Shown: positions 35,106-50,100 of the stretch, piece by piece | Numbering within the stretch: the stretch's first letter is position 1 | Layout: every line of letters begins with the position of its first letter | DNA from: Channa striata | Taxonomy: Eukaryota; Chordata; Actinopteri; Anabantiformes; Channidae | DNA: 64,000 bases | Direction of reading: 5' to 3' | NCBI GenBank assembly: GCA_033026295.1 | Contig: CM065184.1 | Span: forward strand, 13,891,501 to 13,955,500 | Made by a program: the position numbers and the translations under genes | The notes under the pieces: generated by a model | The model's database searches: none | What the model was told of the DNA's origin: nothing | The model's input: only the letters and a program-made list of their open reading frames with translations

Positions 35106-38100
35106 GTAAATCAACTGACTTGGAAGGAAATAATTCAATTATTTTTAAAATTTGTTTAACCCTGTCTTTATGTCTTCTGCAGAACATAAAGAAGAAAGCC
35201 CGATGCAGGACTCCCAGGGACCACTGGTGGTGTCTCCAGAGCAGAGTGACGTCCCTCAGGCTTCATCTCTGGATCTGTCGCCCTCCAACAGCTCTGGTGG
35301 AACCTACATGTGGGACGAGGAGGGCTTTGAGTGCCTCGGTGGACCTGGGACTCACCTGTTAGACAGCTATGATGACCCAGAGCTCAACAGTATGGTGAGC
35401 TTGTTTCCAGCTTTTGAACATAAATGTCTACAAGGTAAATTAAACCAAAGCAAAAAAACTGGTAATTTGTCAATCCCAAAATCTTTTATCTTTCGTAAGT
35501 AGCCAGTGGTTCTACACACAGCTGTTCTGTGTTTCAGGAAGAAAAGAGAAGGCACAGTAACTTCTCACATTCACTAGAATTCAAGGAAATGTTTCAGGCA
35601 AACAAATTGACATCCCCTAAAAAAGACATAAAAGGCCTTTCAAGATGAAGAGACCCACTTAAAATTAAATAATTAGTGCTAATGTGTGTGATACTGTATG
35701 TGATCCAATTTCCCAGTTGTTTAAACTGATAAGAATGTGAGATTGTTCTCTGTAGGTCAGGCAGGCAAAGGTGTAAAGCAGGTGAAATCCTTCAGGGTTG
35801 ATGAGGCACAAAACTTCAGAGAATAACTAAATGTTTCAGCTTTTACTGATGCTTGTGTGAGGTAAAAAAAAAAGTATGCGTAAAGAGTTATAAGACATCA
35901 AGAGCACTCTGCTGCACATTAGACATATGGATTTTATTGAAATTGGTAAAACACAGCTTGGCCTGCAGTATGTAGTACAGTTTACATATAATCCACCTAA
36001 TCCTCAACCACACTGCATGTATTTACACTGACTGAAAATCACTGTAATTCTTGTGCCTATGTGCACATTCCTGTGGACACACAGATATTTTTCAAATTGG
36101 GGTAATAAACATTTTGAAGTTATACTATTTTCAGTTGTATGTTGTGGTGCATATCTATGCGGGAAAAAAAAAAAAAAAAGTTATCTTTAGAACGATGAAA
36201 CTGAATAATTAAGTATATCATAGCCAGGTCAGTGGCTTTGAGGCCATTACGAAGCACACATGCTTTTCTTGTAGGCTCCAGGCTAGACTCCCGGGTATAA
36301 ACTCAGGCCTTTTAAGCACATCACGCTCCATTCCACAGTTTGTTCCACTTTAAAATACTCCTCCGTCCTTTTATAATTATGGATTAAATGAGCAGAACAA
36401 GGTCCTAAAAACTAAAGCTAAACTGTGTTGAGTTTTCTGCCAGCTCTCGCTGCAGTTTTTATGCCAAGGCCTTTCTCACCCTGACAGGACTGCTGACCTG
36501 GCCACCAACCGAGCGCTACTAGTGCTGCAGGCCTTGCTTTGGTTCTCTGTATGGCCGTTCCAAGGCACCTGATCTCAGAAATTCAAAAAGAGCTTAAAAT
36601 GAGCTGGATTAGAAATTCTATAATAAGCTTTGTGTGTTTACTACTTTTATGTTGACATAAGCCTCGAGTCATTGAAAGCATGTGGCTATTTTATAATAAC
36701 ACATTTATAACACCTATGCTACCAAAGCAACAGGAAAAAGAGGAGAGAACTTTCTTTTTTACTGCTGTCAGTACAAGTGCACACATGGTTAAGACGAGTG
36801 TATCATCATTCAGCACATCTTAAGCAGTGTGTGTGTGTGTGTTTCACACCACAGATGTTACTACTGATTTACAGTATTTGTACGATATTGCACATAACAA
36901 TGCTGTATAATTATAGAATTACATAATTAGAAAAGAGTAAAATACTGATTAGAGGATTTTAATCAGTGGTAGCAGAACCATAATCTGCGGACGGTGCCAC
37001 ACATCATCGCAGTGTATGGAGGCGTACAAGACGCTCTTCACAAGAATTGCCCGCAGTTCTATGATGCTGTTATTGTTGCACATGATATTATTGTGTAATT
37101 TTGTAATTGAAATAATGGTGCAAAATGGCTATAGAAGCTGGATTGGAGACATGTATAAAGCCCAAATCCAATTCCACTGGAATAAAACAGCTACAGGACC
37201 ACTAGTTTGTGCTGAACTGCGGGGCGTTTTTTTCCCCCATGAGTGTAAGTGGAGGCTGTGATTGCATCAGTGGCAGACATCATCCCTGCCCTTGGCCAAT
37301 ACAATAAAACCCAGCTACACAAAAATTCGAGAGAAATGATTGAATGCATATTTGCAGCTGGTAAGAAAACGATCGTCCGTCTTCTCAGTGTGCCTCGGTC
37401 TTTCTGAACATAGCCAGTGGGCCGTGGCCTCTCTTAGCGAGGTACAAACCTCTGTCCAGGGGAATGGGGAGAGGTTATAGTTGTTGCTGTCGGAGAGGGA
37501 AAAAAGTCTGATGTTGGCTAATGAGTGAGTGGGAGCTGGAGGGGAAAGGGAGCCAAAAGGGAAAGGGTAGGTCCAGAAAGAGAGAGTGTGAGTGACTGAT
37601 TGCTGATGTGTGAAAGATCAGCTCTATGGGGAATCTGCCTTTGAGATATTTAACTGAGCTTTGATTAGAGGAAATGAGCCCACTTACTGTAATTGGATGC
37701 ACTGGGCTTGCTCCATCCTTCCCCTTTTTCTGCTATTGCCATCTGTCTGTCTGTCTGTCTCTCGCTCTGACTTATTCTTTGCTTATGCACTGAGTAAATT
37801 GTCCCATGTAATGAAGAGAAGAACGGCATGGACAAAATCCTGTCGTCGTTGAGGCGCCAGACAAGTTGCGATACACGGTTGAATGAAATGTCATCTGCAG
37901 CAGGAGGGAGCCATTACTGCTCCATTCTTAGTTTGTTCTCACACAGTGGAGCACGAGGAAAGCCTTGTGCCTCGAGTTTGACTGTGGAGAAATAGAAATG
38001 GAAGGTAATTAGCCCAATCTTGGTGACATATAAAAAGGCAAAGCAATCATGGTTTCAAACACAAAGAAAATATGTTTTTCTTAGGAAGTAGCTAACTGCT

Positions 38101-41100
38101 ACCCCTTATTGCTGCTATGAGAGAATGGATGAGCTATTCAGCATCTTGCGGATTCACATCTGCTGCAGCGACGTGCTCAATCCACTTGGAGGCACTGTGC
38201 ATCCTTAAGTCAACACTCTGCGTGTCTGTGTGTGTCTGTGTGTATGTGTGTGTGCTCCTGCTCCTGGCTTGTGTGTGCCAGTGTTTTTCTGGCTATATAT
38301 GGTTCTATCTGCATTCATATGCCTCTGTGCAAAATCAAGGAGTGGGCTACCTGAGCTCATAATAACATTCCCATGATGCACCATGCAGCTTGGTACAGTA
38401 CCAGCTTTACAGAACTGGCATTGTGAAATGGAGGGCCACTTCTCACAGTGATTGTTAATGTGTCCCCAGCCTCAGTGCATCCACATCAGTAGACCTGAGC
38501 ACCGTTTATGTTTTAAACGGCTTAGGATTTTAATTTTTCCAGGCCATCATAAATGCATAACGTAAGGGAAAGAGCTGAAGAGCTAAAATAGTAGGAGTTT
38601 GCAGGCTGGTTGATGCCTTCAGCTCCCCACATGGCACAATAATGACAACACCTATACATCTGTACACATCTGCACTACATTTAACCTCTGGAATGTAACG
38701 CTTTTGTTCTAAATGGTTGTCGTTCCTTGTGTGGCTCTGCTGTTGACCTGCATCACATTGTTAATTACAGCTGCAACTATCAGGTACACCTTAGATATAA
38801 GAGAGCAGATCACAACATTTCAAACTATGTTCCTATTAGTTACCCTAGAGTAGAATCAACACGCCACCAGCAGATTCTCATCAAACACATTATTAACTTT
38901 CTCAAACGTGTGTGGCACGACGATTGTACTGCACTGAATCAGCTCGACATCACAAATAGTTGTCATTCAGTTCCTATCTTTAGAAGAACTCTGTGGTCAC
39001 ACTGAAAGGAATAAGTCATTGTTATAGTTCTAACCTGATTGCGGTGCTATGGTACGGTTTGTCTGGGAGCTGTTCCCCAAGAACTGAAGCTCTGATGATT
39101 TCATTAATAATGTGCATGTTGAGTTTGGCTGAAATTTAAAGGGGAATATTTCCTTTAAATAGGACAAACGTTTCTCCTCACAGCATGAAACTTTGAAATG
39201 CCTGGATGTTTACCTGTACCTCTAAGTCTTGTTATCCCTTCTAGCTCTCATGTTTTTTTTTTTATATTTCACCATTTTCTTTATTTTGGCTGTGCTTTGT
39301 CAGTGTTTATACATGGTTTTACACGAGAAATACTTTATGTTTCTCAGCCAGTCTCCTGGTGGTTCTTTAATCCTTTGCTTTCGTCCTTTGCTTTCTCACA
39401 CTGCAGAGTTACTGCCGCCTCTTATCCCTGATTTATTTATTTCGCCTCTAATTTTAGTCCTTTGTGGGCCCAGGTTGAGACAGGTCAATTCATTAGTGTT
39501 TAAATGAGTGAGGTGCTGAAGCCTTTTGTCTGCAGCGTGCTCAGCTTTTTACCGAACACAACGCCAGTGAACCGACCACATTGTTGCGTTAACGAGGATT
39601 TTAGCTCAACCTGCTTTTGTTTGTCGTAATTTTAAATTGACAGCAGCAGCCCTTTAAGGTAACCAGTGGTTTTGTGTAGACCTGTTTTTGGTGCATTTGG
39701 TGCTTCCTGCAGAGATCATCACACACATAATACAAGTTTTGCTTGTTACAAGAGTGGTCTGAGTCATTCCTGAAATTACAGCCTATATGTCTGTCATTAT
39801 GAGTCGATTTAGTTTCCGGCCACAATCGTAAATTGTTATTTTACTAGCAATCATTTCGCTGTTGCCTTTTATAACCAATTTGTCTCCCAACTAGCCCTCA
39901 AATATTAAAAGTCTAAAACTGGCTGGTTATTGAGCCAATTCTGAAAGAGATACTCTCAAGATTCATTTAAATACACATCAGTTTATTGATTTCACTGGCA
40001 GTGCTATGATTGGACATACAGTCCTGTGCGTCTGCTCACTATTTTACCGCAGATCTTCTAGGTCGAATAAAAAGAAATTGTAGTTTGGAGAAATGTTAAA
40101 ATTAAGTTATAGTGGTCAAATTTATCCAGTTGTCAGTTAAAATAGACCATTTTATTTAATATGTAAATTAAACCCAAACCTTTCAGACTAAGAATATGTG
40201 TTGGCAGATTTATTGGTCAGTTTTTTTATTTAAAATTTAAGGTATTTTCCATCATATCAGTACATCATGTGGTTGTAGACAGCAACACTATATAGCACAG
40301 ACAGAAAACTGTTGTTATTCTGCTAACAATACCCACATCTCGAGCAACAAATGAAATGGGAAAAAGAAAACCCTGCAAAAACATAGTGTTGATTTGAGGG
40401 TTCTCAAACTTTATTTTGCTCTCTTCTGCAGCTGTCAACGCTCATTAAACAATTCCAGTCTGCGTGCCTCCTCTGCACTGCCTTAAATTTCTTTCTCTGA
40501 ATGTTTGCCTGTGCATAGCATATCCCAATAATACTAATTGTTTATAGAACGGATCTTGGTATTGTCTTTGTAGCAACGCTCTGTTTCCTTGTCAAATTAA
40601 AAGTTTAGCATAACAATAACACCATCTAAAATATTAGTACCAGCAGCAACATATTTTTTGTGGTCCTGAGGTGAATGCAGCAGTCGTGCAAGTTTGACCT
40701 TTGCATTCAAAACTACAATAAGGTGAGTAGCTGGGACTATACATGGCGTACAACATGCATGTAGCAACCGATAAGTAGATTTATTGATGTATTTGTAAAA
40801 GTAGAAGTCCTTATGGACATCAAATAAACTTCCACTTATAAGTTATTGTTTTCTTCATATTAAGTTTTGAGACCTTGCCGCCTTTTTCATATGACAGTTG
40901 TCAGTATGTAATGTTAGAACAGCGCAATGGTTCTGTGTCAGTAACGTAAGACAGACCGGTGCAGGGTGAACCCCACCTTTCACCCAACGACAGCTGGGAT
41001 CAGCTGCAGCACCTTCATGACCCATAATAGGATAAGTGGTTTAGATAATGGATGGATAATAGATGATATTCTATTTTTATCTATAGCCTGTCTTCCCTTG

Positions 41101-44100
41101 AGGCTCCCACTTTACACTGACAGGATGCCAGAAAGATATAAACAAAAGATCAATCAATATAAAAATTAATTACTTAGATTTTTATGAACCTTGCACCAGA
41201 TGTTTGCGCTCCCACCAATGATCCATTACCCAGAGCTCCCACACAGCACCAAATTATCCCTGTAAAAGCCCATAAGACGGAGGCTTTCACAGTGGGTGTA
41301 TTAGATTAAGATTATCCTACATTTCACATGTCTTACAATGGTTATATTCAGTAAGACAGACACTGAAAATGGACTTTTTGTTGAAAAACAGCCTCAGTTT
41401 GAAAGCCGCAAATGAGTCGGGTAAATGGATTACAGTGACATGTGGAAACGACTGGGGTAAAAGGACATCTCCTTGATCAAGGCCACTAGTGAGTCCCAAG
41501 ATACAGAACGTAAAGAATTATTCTGTTAAGTAGAAGTGGTAATGTCACACAAGAGACGCATATTCTATAGACTCTACTCTGCCTCCGTCTCTGTCTGTGT
41601 CTCTGACACATACCCAGTAACTGTAGCTGAGTACACCAGTCCGTACCCAGCCCATTTCTATGTGAAAACAGTGTTATTAGTTATTAGGAATTAGAAAAAA
41701 AAAACGTTCACGTTGGTTTTTAGGCCCCTCTCTGACAGAAGAGCTCTGCTGAGATTTCATTAGGAACTAATAGAAAAGAGCGACTTACTTCATGTGAAAC
41801 GAGAAGAAAAGGACAAGAAGGCAACTTTTTTCCTGGCGCTTGTTGATTTTTACGTGCTTATCTAAAGCTGAACTTTGTGGTTTAGTGGGATTGTTTGATT
41901 GAACCCAAAATGAGCTGCCTACTTAGCCTTTTGCCTGATTGCGTGCCATGGTGCTAATTTAAATTCAAGTCATGAAAACACAATGTCTGCCAGACAGCCC
42001 AAAAAAGATGCTTTCGAAGGGAACGACGGGTAGAATTAGGGTCTCTGTAGTCAGCCTTTATTTTGCTTTGCGAGTGTGTTGTGCAGACGCCCGGGACGTT
42101 TTAGGGTAAACTGTCGAAGTGAGACTAGTTCAGCCTCAAAACTTTACGTGATTTTGAAAGTTTTAATCAGTGTTTGATCCGACTGTGTTTGTTTAAAGAT
42201 TCAGCTGATGTTTCACTGGGAGCAGAGAATGTGCCAAGAAACTGACTATGTATGAAGACCTCCCATTCACATTCTGAATAATGCCCATGCCGCAGGCTTT
42301 GGATTGATTGAGCAGCTCTGGGTGTCTGAAATACATGAAAAATGTGCATGTTGTCTGTCAAATTCATATGTTGCTACAACTGGAATCATTATTGCTGCAA
42401 TGTAATTGGCTCACAGCTGCTGTTTAGATGCATTAGAAGAACTGTTGATCTCACCGTCTAAATTGAGGGACCCAAATGCATGAATTTGCTGGGTTTCACT
42501 GTTTATTCTTCGTGATAGAATGAATATGAAGTGTGCTCGTATTAATAATATGATACAGCAATTGTGTGTTAGACCTGTTTTTCACCCTCCAGTAGAGAGA
42601 TCAGAGTGCAGAGACACACGTTCGCGCACACTGTACTTTAGTTCGTCTTGTGAAGCTAAAACACTTTACTGTAATTTCAGTAATTAACCCAAACCCATTT
42701 CCTTTCCAGAGTATGATTTTTGCTCATAAATGACTACTGCAGACTGTGTGAAGACTTGTGGACCATAGTGCACAAACATGCCATTTTATTCACTGCTACA
42801 CACACTCACATACACACACACACCCACACCCACAAACTCACTTACTCACTCCGCTACCGAGAGATTATGCAGATTTTTCAGTGCTCCAGCATGTTGTGTC
42901 TTACCAGTGTGAAATGTCATTTTCCACTAGCGTTACAAACAAAGAGAGTCAATGAAAAAGGAGGATGGAGAGCAAGTTGTGAAGATCCCTGAAATAAAGA
43001 AAAGGCCCTAAAATAACATTAAGTGGTTCAATGCTAACTTTATAGAATTCATATGCTACAGGGTACGATAGAGTGCCGCAATTATACGGGGGTGTAGTTA
43101 AGGTGGTTGAGGGAGTTGGTGATTCAGTCCCTGCCTGCTCATTTCCTTTAAATAAGACTCTGAACCACATGCTGTGCTCCTTACTCGTGCGTCGTATACG
43201 GGTACAAAATGTGAGTTGCTTGAGACTCCATGAGAACAGTGCAGCTTAGAAAATAGAGACAAAATCTTGCATTTGCCCTGATAAAGATATTATAATGCAG
43301 GCGATTCTGAAATAGCTGCTGTTTATAAAATGTCGACATATGAAATGTGTGCGTCTCACTCTGAACAAAAACCATATGAATCATCGCACTGCATTTATTT
43401 ACTGTCTTTGCTTCAACTTTAGCACAGAGATATAGACAACTGTGATAAAGTGCTGAGCAATAACGGAGTCTGACGTGCCGTCCGTCTGATGGGAGTGACG
43501 AGATTTAATTTTCTCAACAGCAGCCACATAACCGCTTCTGCTTCACATATAGTTGTTTGACCCCCAGAGTCTTTCAGAAGCTTCTCATAGAGTTTTTTTT
43601 TTAATTTCACTTACACAAGAGTGTAATTTTGCACTGAGCTGTGAGTTCGGCTCTGAACAAACAGTGGAGGACCTGGAGCCGCTGCTGTTTCACTGCTTCT
43701 GTTGTGTGGCTGGTGCACACACACATACACACACACACATGCGTGAACTGTGAAATTGCTGCAGCCAAGGAAGGACTTAAACCACAGTACTGTGTCACAC
43801 TTTTCTTCAGAACCATGTGACACTTAAACTGCACTATTTTAATAAATCTATCATGTTTTGCTTATATTTACCTCATTGCTTGTATATGGTATTAACATCT
43901 TTACATTCCGAGGGTGGGAGGTACAGTATAAGGTGTTAGAGACAGGAGCAACAGGGTGAGGGGGATGAAAGGCAGAGAGACTTCAGACAAAAGAGGAGGT
44001 AAGAGAGATCAGATGAGACAGGTGGATTTGTTCACGGACTCTTCAAACAACGAAGATTCCACCCACGTCTTCATTGATAGTATTTGGGAGACTGCAGAAG

Positions 44101-47100
44101 TATGATTTGTTTATTTCTTTCTTCATTAAGTCTGAAAGACCGAATACCAGTCAGTTCTCGTGCAACACATGAGATTTTCAATAATGAGTAATGTTATGCT
44201 TGTGTCTTCTAGTCAAAGCCCTATCAATTTAGTTTCGTGAAGCACAAAATTGCCTTGAAAAATAAAGCTTTGAACTATTGATTCATTCCTTTGCTGTTGG
44301 GTATGCTTTGAATTATTCGGTAGACAGCAGCGCAGCAGTCAGACTAGCTGCATATTCTGAGGCAGTTATGAGAAGTGTTTTTGTTGGCTTTTCAAAGCAT
44401 TCTGTATTATCATTCATAATTGAGTGATATTTTTCCAGAAGTCTGTTCCGTTGTATGAAATAAGAACATCTTCCTCCAGTTGTGCTGTTCATTAGTGAAA
44501 TAATTATATGAAACCGTATCATTGAAAAAGTCTTAAATTGTTGCTGATATTGGAATGAAACTAAAATAAAAAGAATATTATTATGCAAAATCCTAAATTT
44601 AAGTACATCACTCTACTCTATTTAATGACTGAAGAAGTAGACCTGCCAAAGTAGCTTTCACAGGTCCTTACTGAATAATTAGATTACATTGCATTGCGGA
44701 GGTCTGTTTCCTGTTTGTACATTTCGGCAGCCACTCAAACTCCTCCATAAAACTTGATGTAAATAATGTGGGTTTGTATTTCTTATATTATATGCTGGTG
44801 CATTGTAGTAAGAAGCCGTTTTGGTGTTTTTGGAGGACATTGTTAATGGCAGATGAAGGACAGAAGCTTCCTGTTTTATGTTAAAACAAGATTTAGCAGG
44901 GCTATGTGAAAATCCATTTTTGGCTAATTGGAGATGCTATAAACATACAAACAATTTCAAAATGATGTGTGCCACAAAAATATTCTTACAAGGCCACAGG
45001 CTAAAACTGCATCTGGGTATTTGTGTCTTTGTGCATTGTGTGTTTCTGTGTGTGTGTGTGTGTGTTTGTGTGTCTGTCTTTGCGTCTGTTCTGAGTCTAT
45101 GCGGAGTTACACGTGTCCGTCAAATGTCTGTCTCCCTGTAGTTGGTCTTGGTACAGCAAAAACGTTTTTGTGTAAAGGCAAAACCAGATAATGACTCTAA
45201 TGCACTGATAATGTGTCCAAAATGTGCGTGGAGTTTTATCTAATGCCTCACAATGAATTGATTGTTACCTGTGGTCTCCTAGGACATTCTGAACAACCTT
45301 GACCCTTCGGGAAGTGGAGAGTTGGACGATGACGACCTCATGCTGGATGTGGACTTACCAGATGATGGCTTACATGGTCAGTGCGCACACACACACACAA
45401 ACACACACACTTTGAGTAATTGCAGTTATCTTGCCAAGGATTTGAAATTTGGAGGTTATTCTACGGCCATGACAAATGTTTCATTGGCTGGAGGTTGTCC
45501 ATTATTTTCTTATAAGCAGACACCTCCAGCAAAAACTGTTCTGATCATAATTGTAAATTAATGCATTACCAAGGACTGAGCTTTCTATTTCCAGCAGTGT
45601 CCTTCTATGGCGTATAATGGCTTGAATAAATTCAATCCTGCATTGCCTTGGGTTGCAGATTCGCCTCTGCAACTTCCATTACAATCTTTACACTCCTCAG
45701 TGTCTACTATTTTCTGTTGTCCTTTTAACATTTGGTTGCTGAAGAGTTATTAAATTACAACTGCACTACTGCCACACAGCTGGCTTTGAATGACAGCTAG
45801 GCAGCTGACCTGCAGAGGAACTCCAGCTGCCTGCTTTTTGTTTCTATGAACAGATGCACACAAACGCACTTGCATATGGGACCAGCACAACCACACTGCA
45901 TATGCAGGCCTAATAGGAGCAGAGTTTACATTTGATTGTCTTGACAACAGCAGTATGGTGCCTGAATAATTATTGTGATAGCTTACGGTTTCCACACGAC
46001 ATCACCCTCTCTCCCATCTTGAGACTGTAACTCCCGTGTTAGGAGTTTGTGAATAAAATCGAGAACCAATCTCATTAAAATGGAGTAAAATAGCTCCTGC
46101 GTAGGTGCTAAAGGTAATCAGATCATGTTAACACATTGTGATATTTGTGTTGACAGTGTTATTATGGCTTCGTCAGACTGGAAAATAATGAATTCAAGGA
46201 CATGTGCTTTCTCTTGTCAGACCTGAAAGCAAAGTACCATTCATGGGTAGTGTGTTTAATGTACTAGTTGAATGCGCGATGACAGCCCTGGTTTGTACAA
46301 ACAAGTCCCTCTTTAGTGCCATAAAACGGATTATGCAGAAATGTGCCGTATGTGGTCATGCAGCCCATACATGTGCCCCTACGAGCATATACTGCACAGG
46401 CACTTATATACACACGCACTTCACCACTGAAATAAACACAGCAGCTCTGCAGTAAATTTTGTTCAGCTTTTTATTTTATTTTTTTTAAGATGTGTTGATT
46501 AAACATTATGGCTGTTTTGGAAGCTGTGGATCGTGGTGCGTACACTGAGAAATGATTCTAATATTTGGTCTGCTCTCATTGATATAATCTACAGCCTCCA
46601 GAGTGATCGTAAAGTTGAATCAGCACCTCTCTAAAACAACTTTAGCAAAACCTGAACGTTATCACCTTCACGGGGGTAAAATTTATTGCATATTTTACTA
46701 AGGCAGCTTCTCCCCCACTGTGATTTCATCACTCCTAGTGGGTAAACAATGATTGCTTTGTTTTTGAGTGTAGGACAAAGGGAGAAAAGGGGGAGAGGAA
46801 TGTTCCCTCCCGAGGAATGTGAATTGGAGTGTCATCCCTTCCTACTCCTTTTTGGGAAGTGGCCGTATTTATAGCCTGTGTATGTCACGGCTAGAGCTGC
46901 TGTCATGTGAGGCAGTGTGAAAGCGAGACGGGCCACAGAGTCCAGCCAGAACCAGCCCACAGGGCAGGCCTTGAGACGTGGGATAGGGAAGGGTGTTTCC
47001 TCCTTCCTGAAGACACCCCGACTTTGCCACAAAGCAGGAAGAAGCGGAGAAGGGGAGGGGAGAGGGGAAGTAAGAGTCGGGCAGAAGTGTCCTTAGTGTA

Positions 47101-50100
47101 GTATTTTTATCCAGCTGTCAGGGCCCTTGCCTGCAAAGAGGCCCCAGCTTCCTCAGCTTGTGACCTGCTAGCTTGGACCTCAGCCCCACCACCACCACCA
47201 CAGTCGTCTCCCCCCAGTTCGAGTTCCTAGGGAGTTCCCAGAAAAACAAGGCTGTCAACAAAGACAGAAGCAGACAGGATGGGAGCCGGGCTGACTTTCT
47301 CTCTTTGTCCCTCTAACCGCTCACCAGCTGACTGGACGAGGAGTCACTTCTCAACACCGTCCATCTGAGTTTCTCTGTCTTTCCTGTAAGCTGGAATATA
47401 TTTGCACTTCATTTCGTTTAAGAGGACTTTTTCTGAGCTGAAAAGGACTTATTGAGAGAGCTCAAGTTTCCCGGAATGTAACAGTTTAGCATGAAACAGG
47501 CCGTCTGCTGCTGCGCTTTGTGGTGACACAGAGGGTAAAGTATTTTAACCACTGCTGCTAAATTCCTTGGATTGGCTTTTTCAATCTAGCTTTCTTTCTT
47601 CAGCTCTCTTTTTCTTCATCTCCCTTTGTCCCTTTCTCTCAGCTGTGCATAGAAAAAAGTCAAGAGTCCGTTTGATTTCCTGGAGGTCATGCTCTGTAGT
47701 TGCCAATTTTGTTGCAGCCATGGTTCATTTCACTGCTATACGCTGTTGAGTGCTGCCAAATACTACGTCTTTTTACGTGTTTGAAAATGAAATGGCCTGT
47801 CCCCGTGTGTGTGTATGCGAATGTGTTTGGTGCAGAAAGCTAAAAGAAATTGAGATGGATCAGATTATGATTTATACGTAGCTGTACTACAATAGAGTAT
47901 TTGCAATATACACAGCGGTGTTCATTACCGCAATGAAAAATCACCTCACATTCATGTGTTGTGTGAGAGTGTGCAAGTCACAAAAGAGCCCGAGAAAAGG
48001 AAAAACAACCTTTGCATAACGCTGCTCATCTTCAGCCACCGACATGCACTCGTTTCAAATCAGAAACAGAAGATATCCACGGTGTTCTGTATCACAAACA
48101 CTGGCTTTGTAAATTTCTCATCAGATGGCGGAGTATCTCCCACTCGTCGCTTCTCTGTTTCAGATTAAGTTTCTTTGGTTCACTGTTCTTTCTTCTCCTT
48201 ACGTAGACGCTGACAGGATGTCCCACAGTGATCGCTCGGAGAGGGCCGGCCGGCAGGGGCACAGGCGTAAGCATCACCGCTGGAGTGGACCGGATCGCTC
48301 ATTCGGCGATAGCAGGTGGTTTAAGTTCAAAAGATAAAAACACGTTGTCAGAAAAGAAGTAAGCCGTAGAAATGAAAAGGGCAAAAAAACAGAACAAAGC
48401 CATCATCGCTCTGTTTTTCTCTCTTGACCCTGTCTCTGTCTCAGGGCCCATGTCTTTCAGCACTATGACGGTGTTAAAGCTCCAAGGATTTCCTCACGGC
48501 CTATCACCTCTGAAGGCAGACAGCACGGCTACACAGTGATGCTGGATGAACTCACGCTCGACCACATGACTCAGGACTGCAGCTCCCTCAAGAAGCAGCT
48601 GCTGAAGCTGAACACATTACTGAAGGTTGGTCCCATTCAAACACTGCGGCATGTTTGAATCCGCTGTGAATCTGTGTTTGTGCGACGGTGACAGATACTG
48701 AATAGAGACGGTCTCTGTCAGAGGGAGACACTAGTTTGGAAAGTTGATATGGGAGGAGAAGAGAAAAATACAATTTATCAGTTACAGATTTGTGTACACA
48801 TGTAAGATGAACACACCGGCAATTCAATTCAAAGGAGTAAAGGAACTTTACACTCCACACAAAAAGGGTTTGTCTAGTTTACCATCTGCAGAATAAAAGT
48901 GATATTTGGCTTTGAAGGTGCAGTGTTAAAGATGATTTCTTAAGGTAAATGGCATATAGTATTCCTTGTTTTTTTGTTTTTTTCCCATTTGTTTGTGATA
49001 ACCTGAAAATAATATTGCGCCGCCATGTTTTTAGTAGCCTAGAGGACAAACCGAACACTGGCTCTAGAAGAGTTTGTATATTTTCATACTGAAGTAGCAG
49101 CTTGAAACTGGAGACACTTTGTTCAGTGTCCAGAATGTTATTTACCTGACAAATGTGAAACCTACAGGTCACTTTTCAGTAAGAGTCAATGTTCGAAAGC
49201 AAACATAGGTCGTAGGTTGACAAAAGACTTAAAATGACGGCAAACTCATTCTGTTTGATGGACAGTAATGATTTCAGCAAAACAGACGTTAAGCAAAATG
49301 AGTAGAAAACAGGGAATTGGAAGAAATATGATGTTTATGTGACAAAGTACCAAATCCACCATGAATGAGGCTTGTAATAAGTTTTTTTTTTTTTTCGGAT
49401 CGGGACATTTGCTTTTATGAGCCACAAATACCAAGTGCTTATCCTTGAATAGATCCTGGTATATGTCAAATGTTGGAGCAAACCTGCCATAAATGAAAAC
49501 ACACAGTCACACCGGGCCGTCTTATCCAGCCAGGTAGTGAAAAAAAAGTCAAGTCCAAGGCAGGATATAATCCCGATGACAGACGTGTCCTTGTCTGGGC
49601 TCTCAGACTCTATCCCAGCCCAAAACATAAAGTGTAGTGCATTGGCTGCCTTGAAGCTTATAAATATAAGGACACTAAAAAGGTTCTTGGCTGCAGGTGA
49701 CAGTTACTTCTGTTTACGATTTAGCACTTTTAGAAAAGTAGGAATGTTAGCCAACAACTTCCTGTTGGGGCTCCCTCAGATTAAAAGCGTTCCATTTTCA
49801 AAACACCTTGTGTCTCTTATTGTGAAGCAGTAATAGAAGGTGTAATATCGTGTCACTGACATTTCATAGATGGCACGACCGCATTGCTTCAAGACATTAC
49901 AATATTACTTGTGGCTCATAAATTGTGTTATTTTTAGAATTAAACTGAGCCTCCAGTTTAGCTGAGTCTTAATCGATCTTTGCTTTATTGTGCTGACAGA
50001 CTCTTTATCCACACCGAGTTTAATTGTACTGTACAAGACCTGAATGAGGAGCATGTGGAATGTGGTTTGCACTGAATTTTTTTTATATAAATCAGTTGAT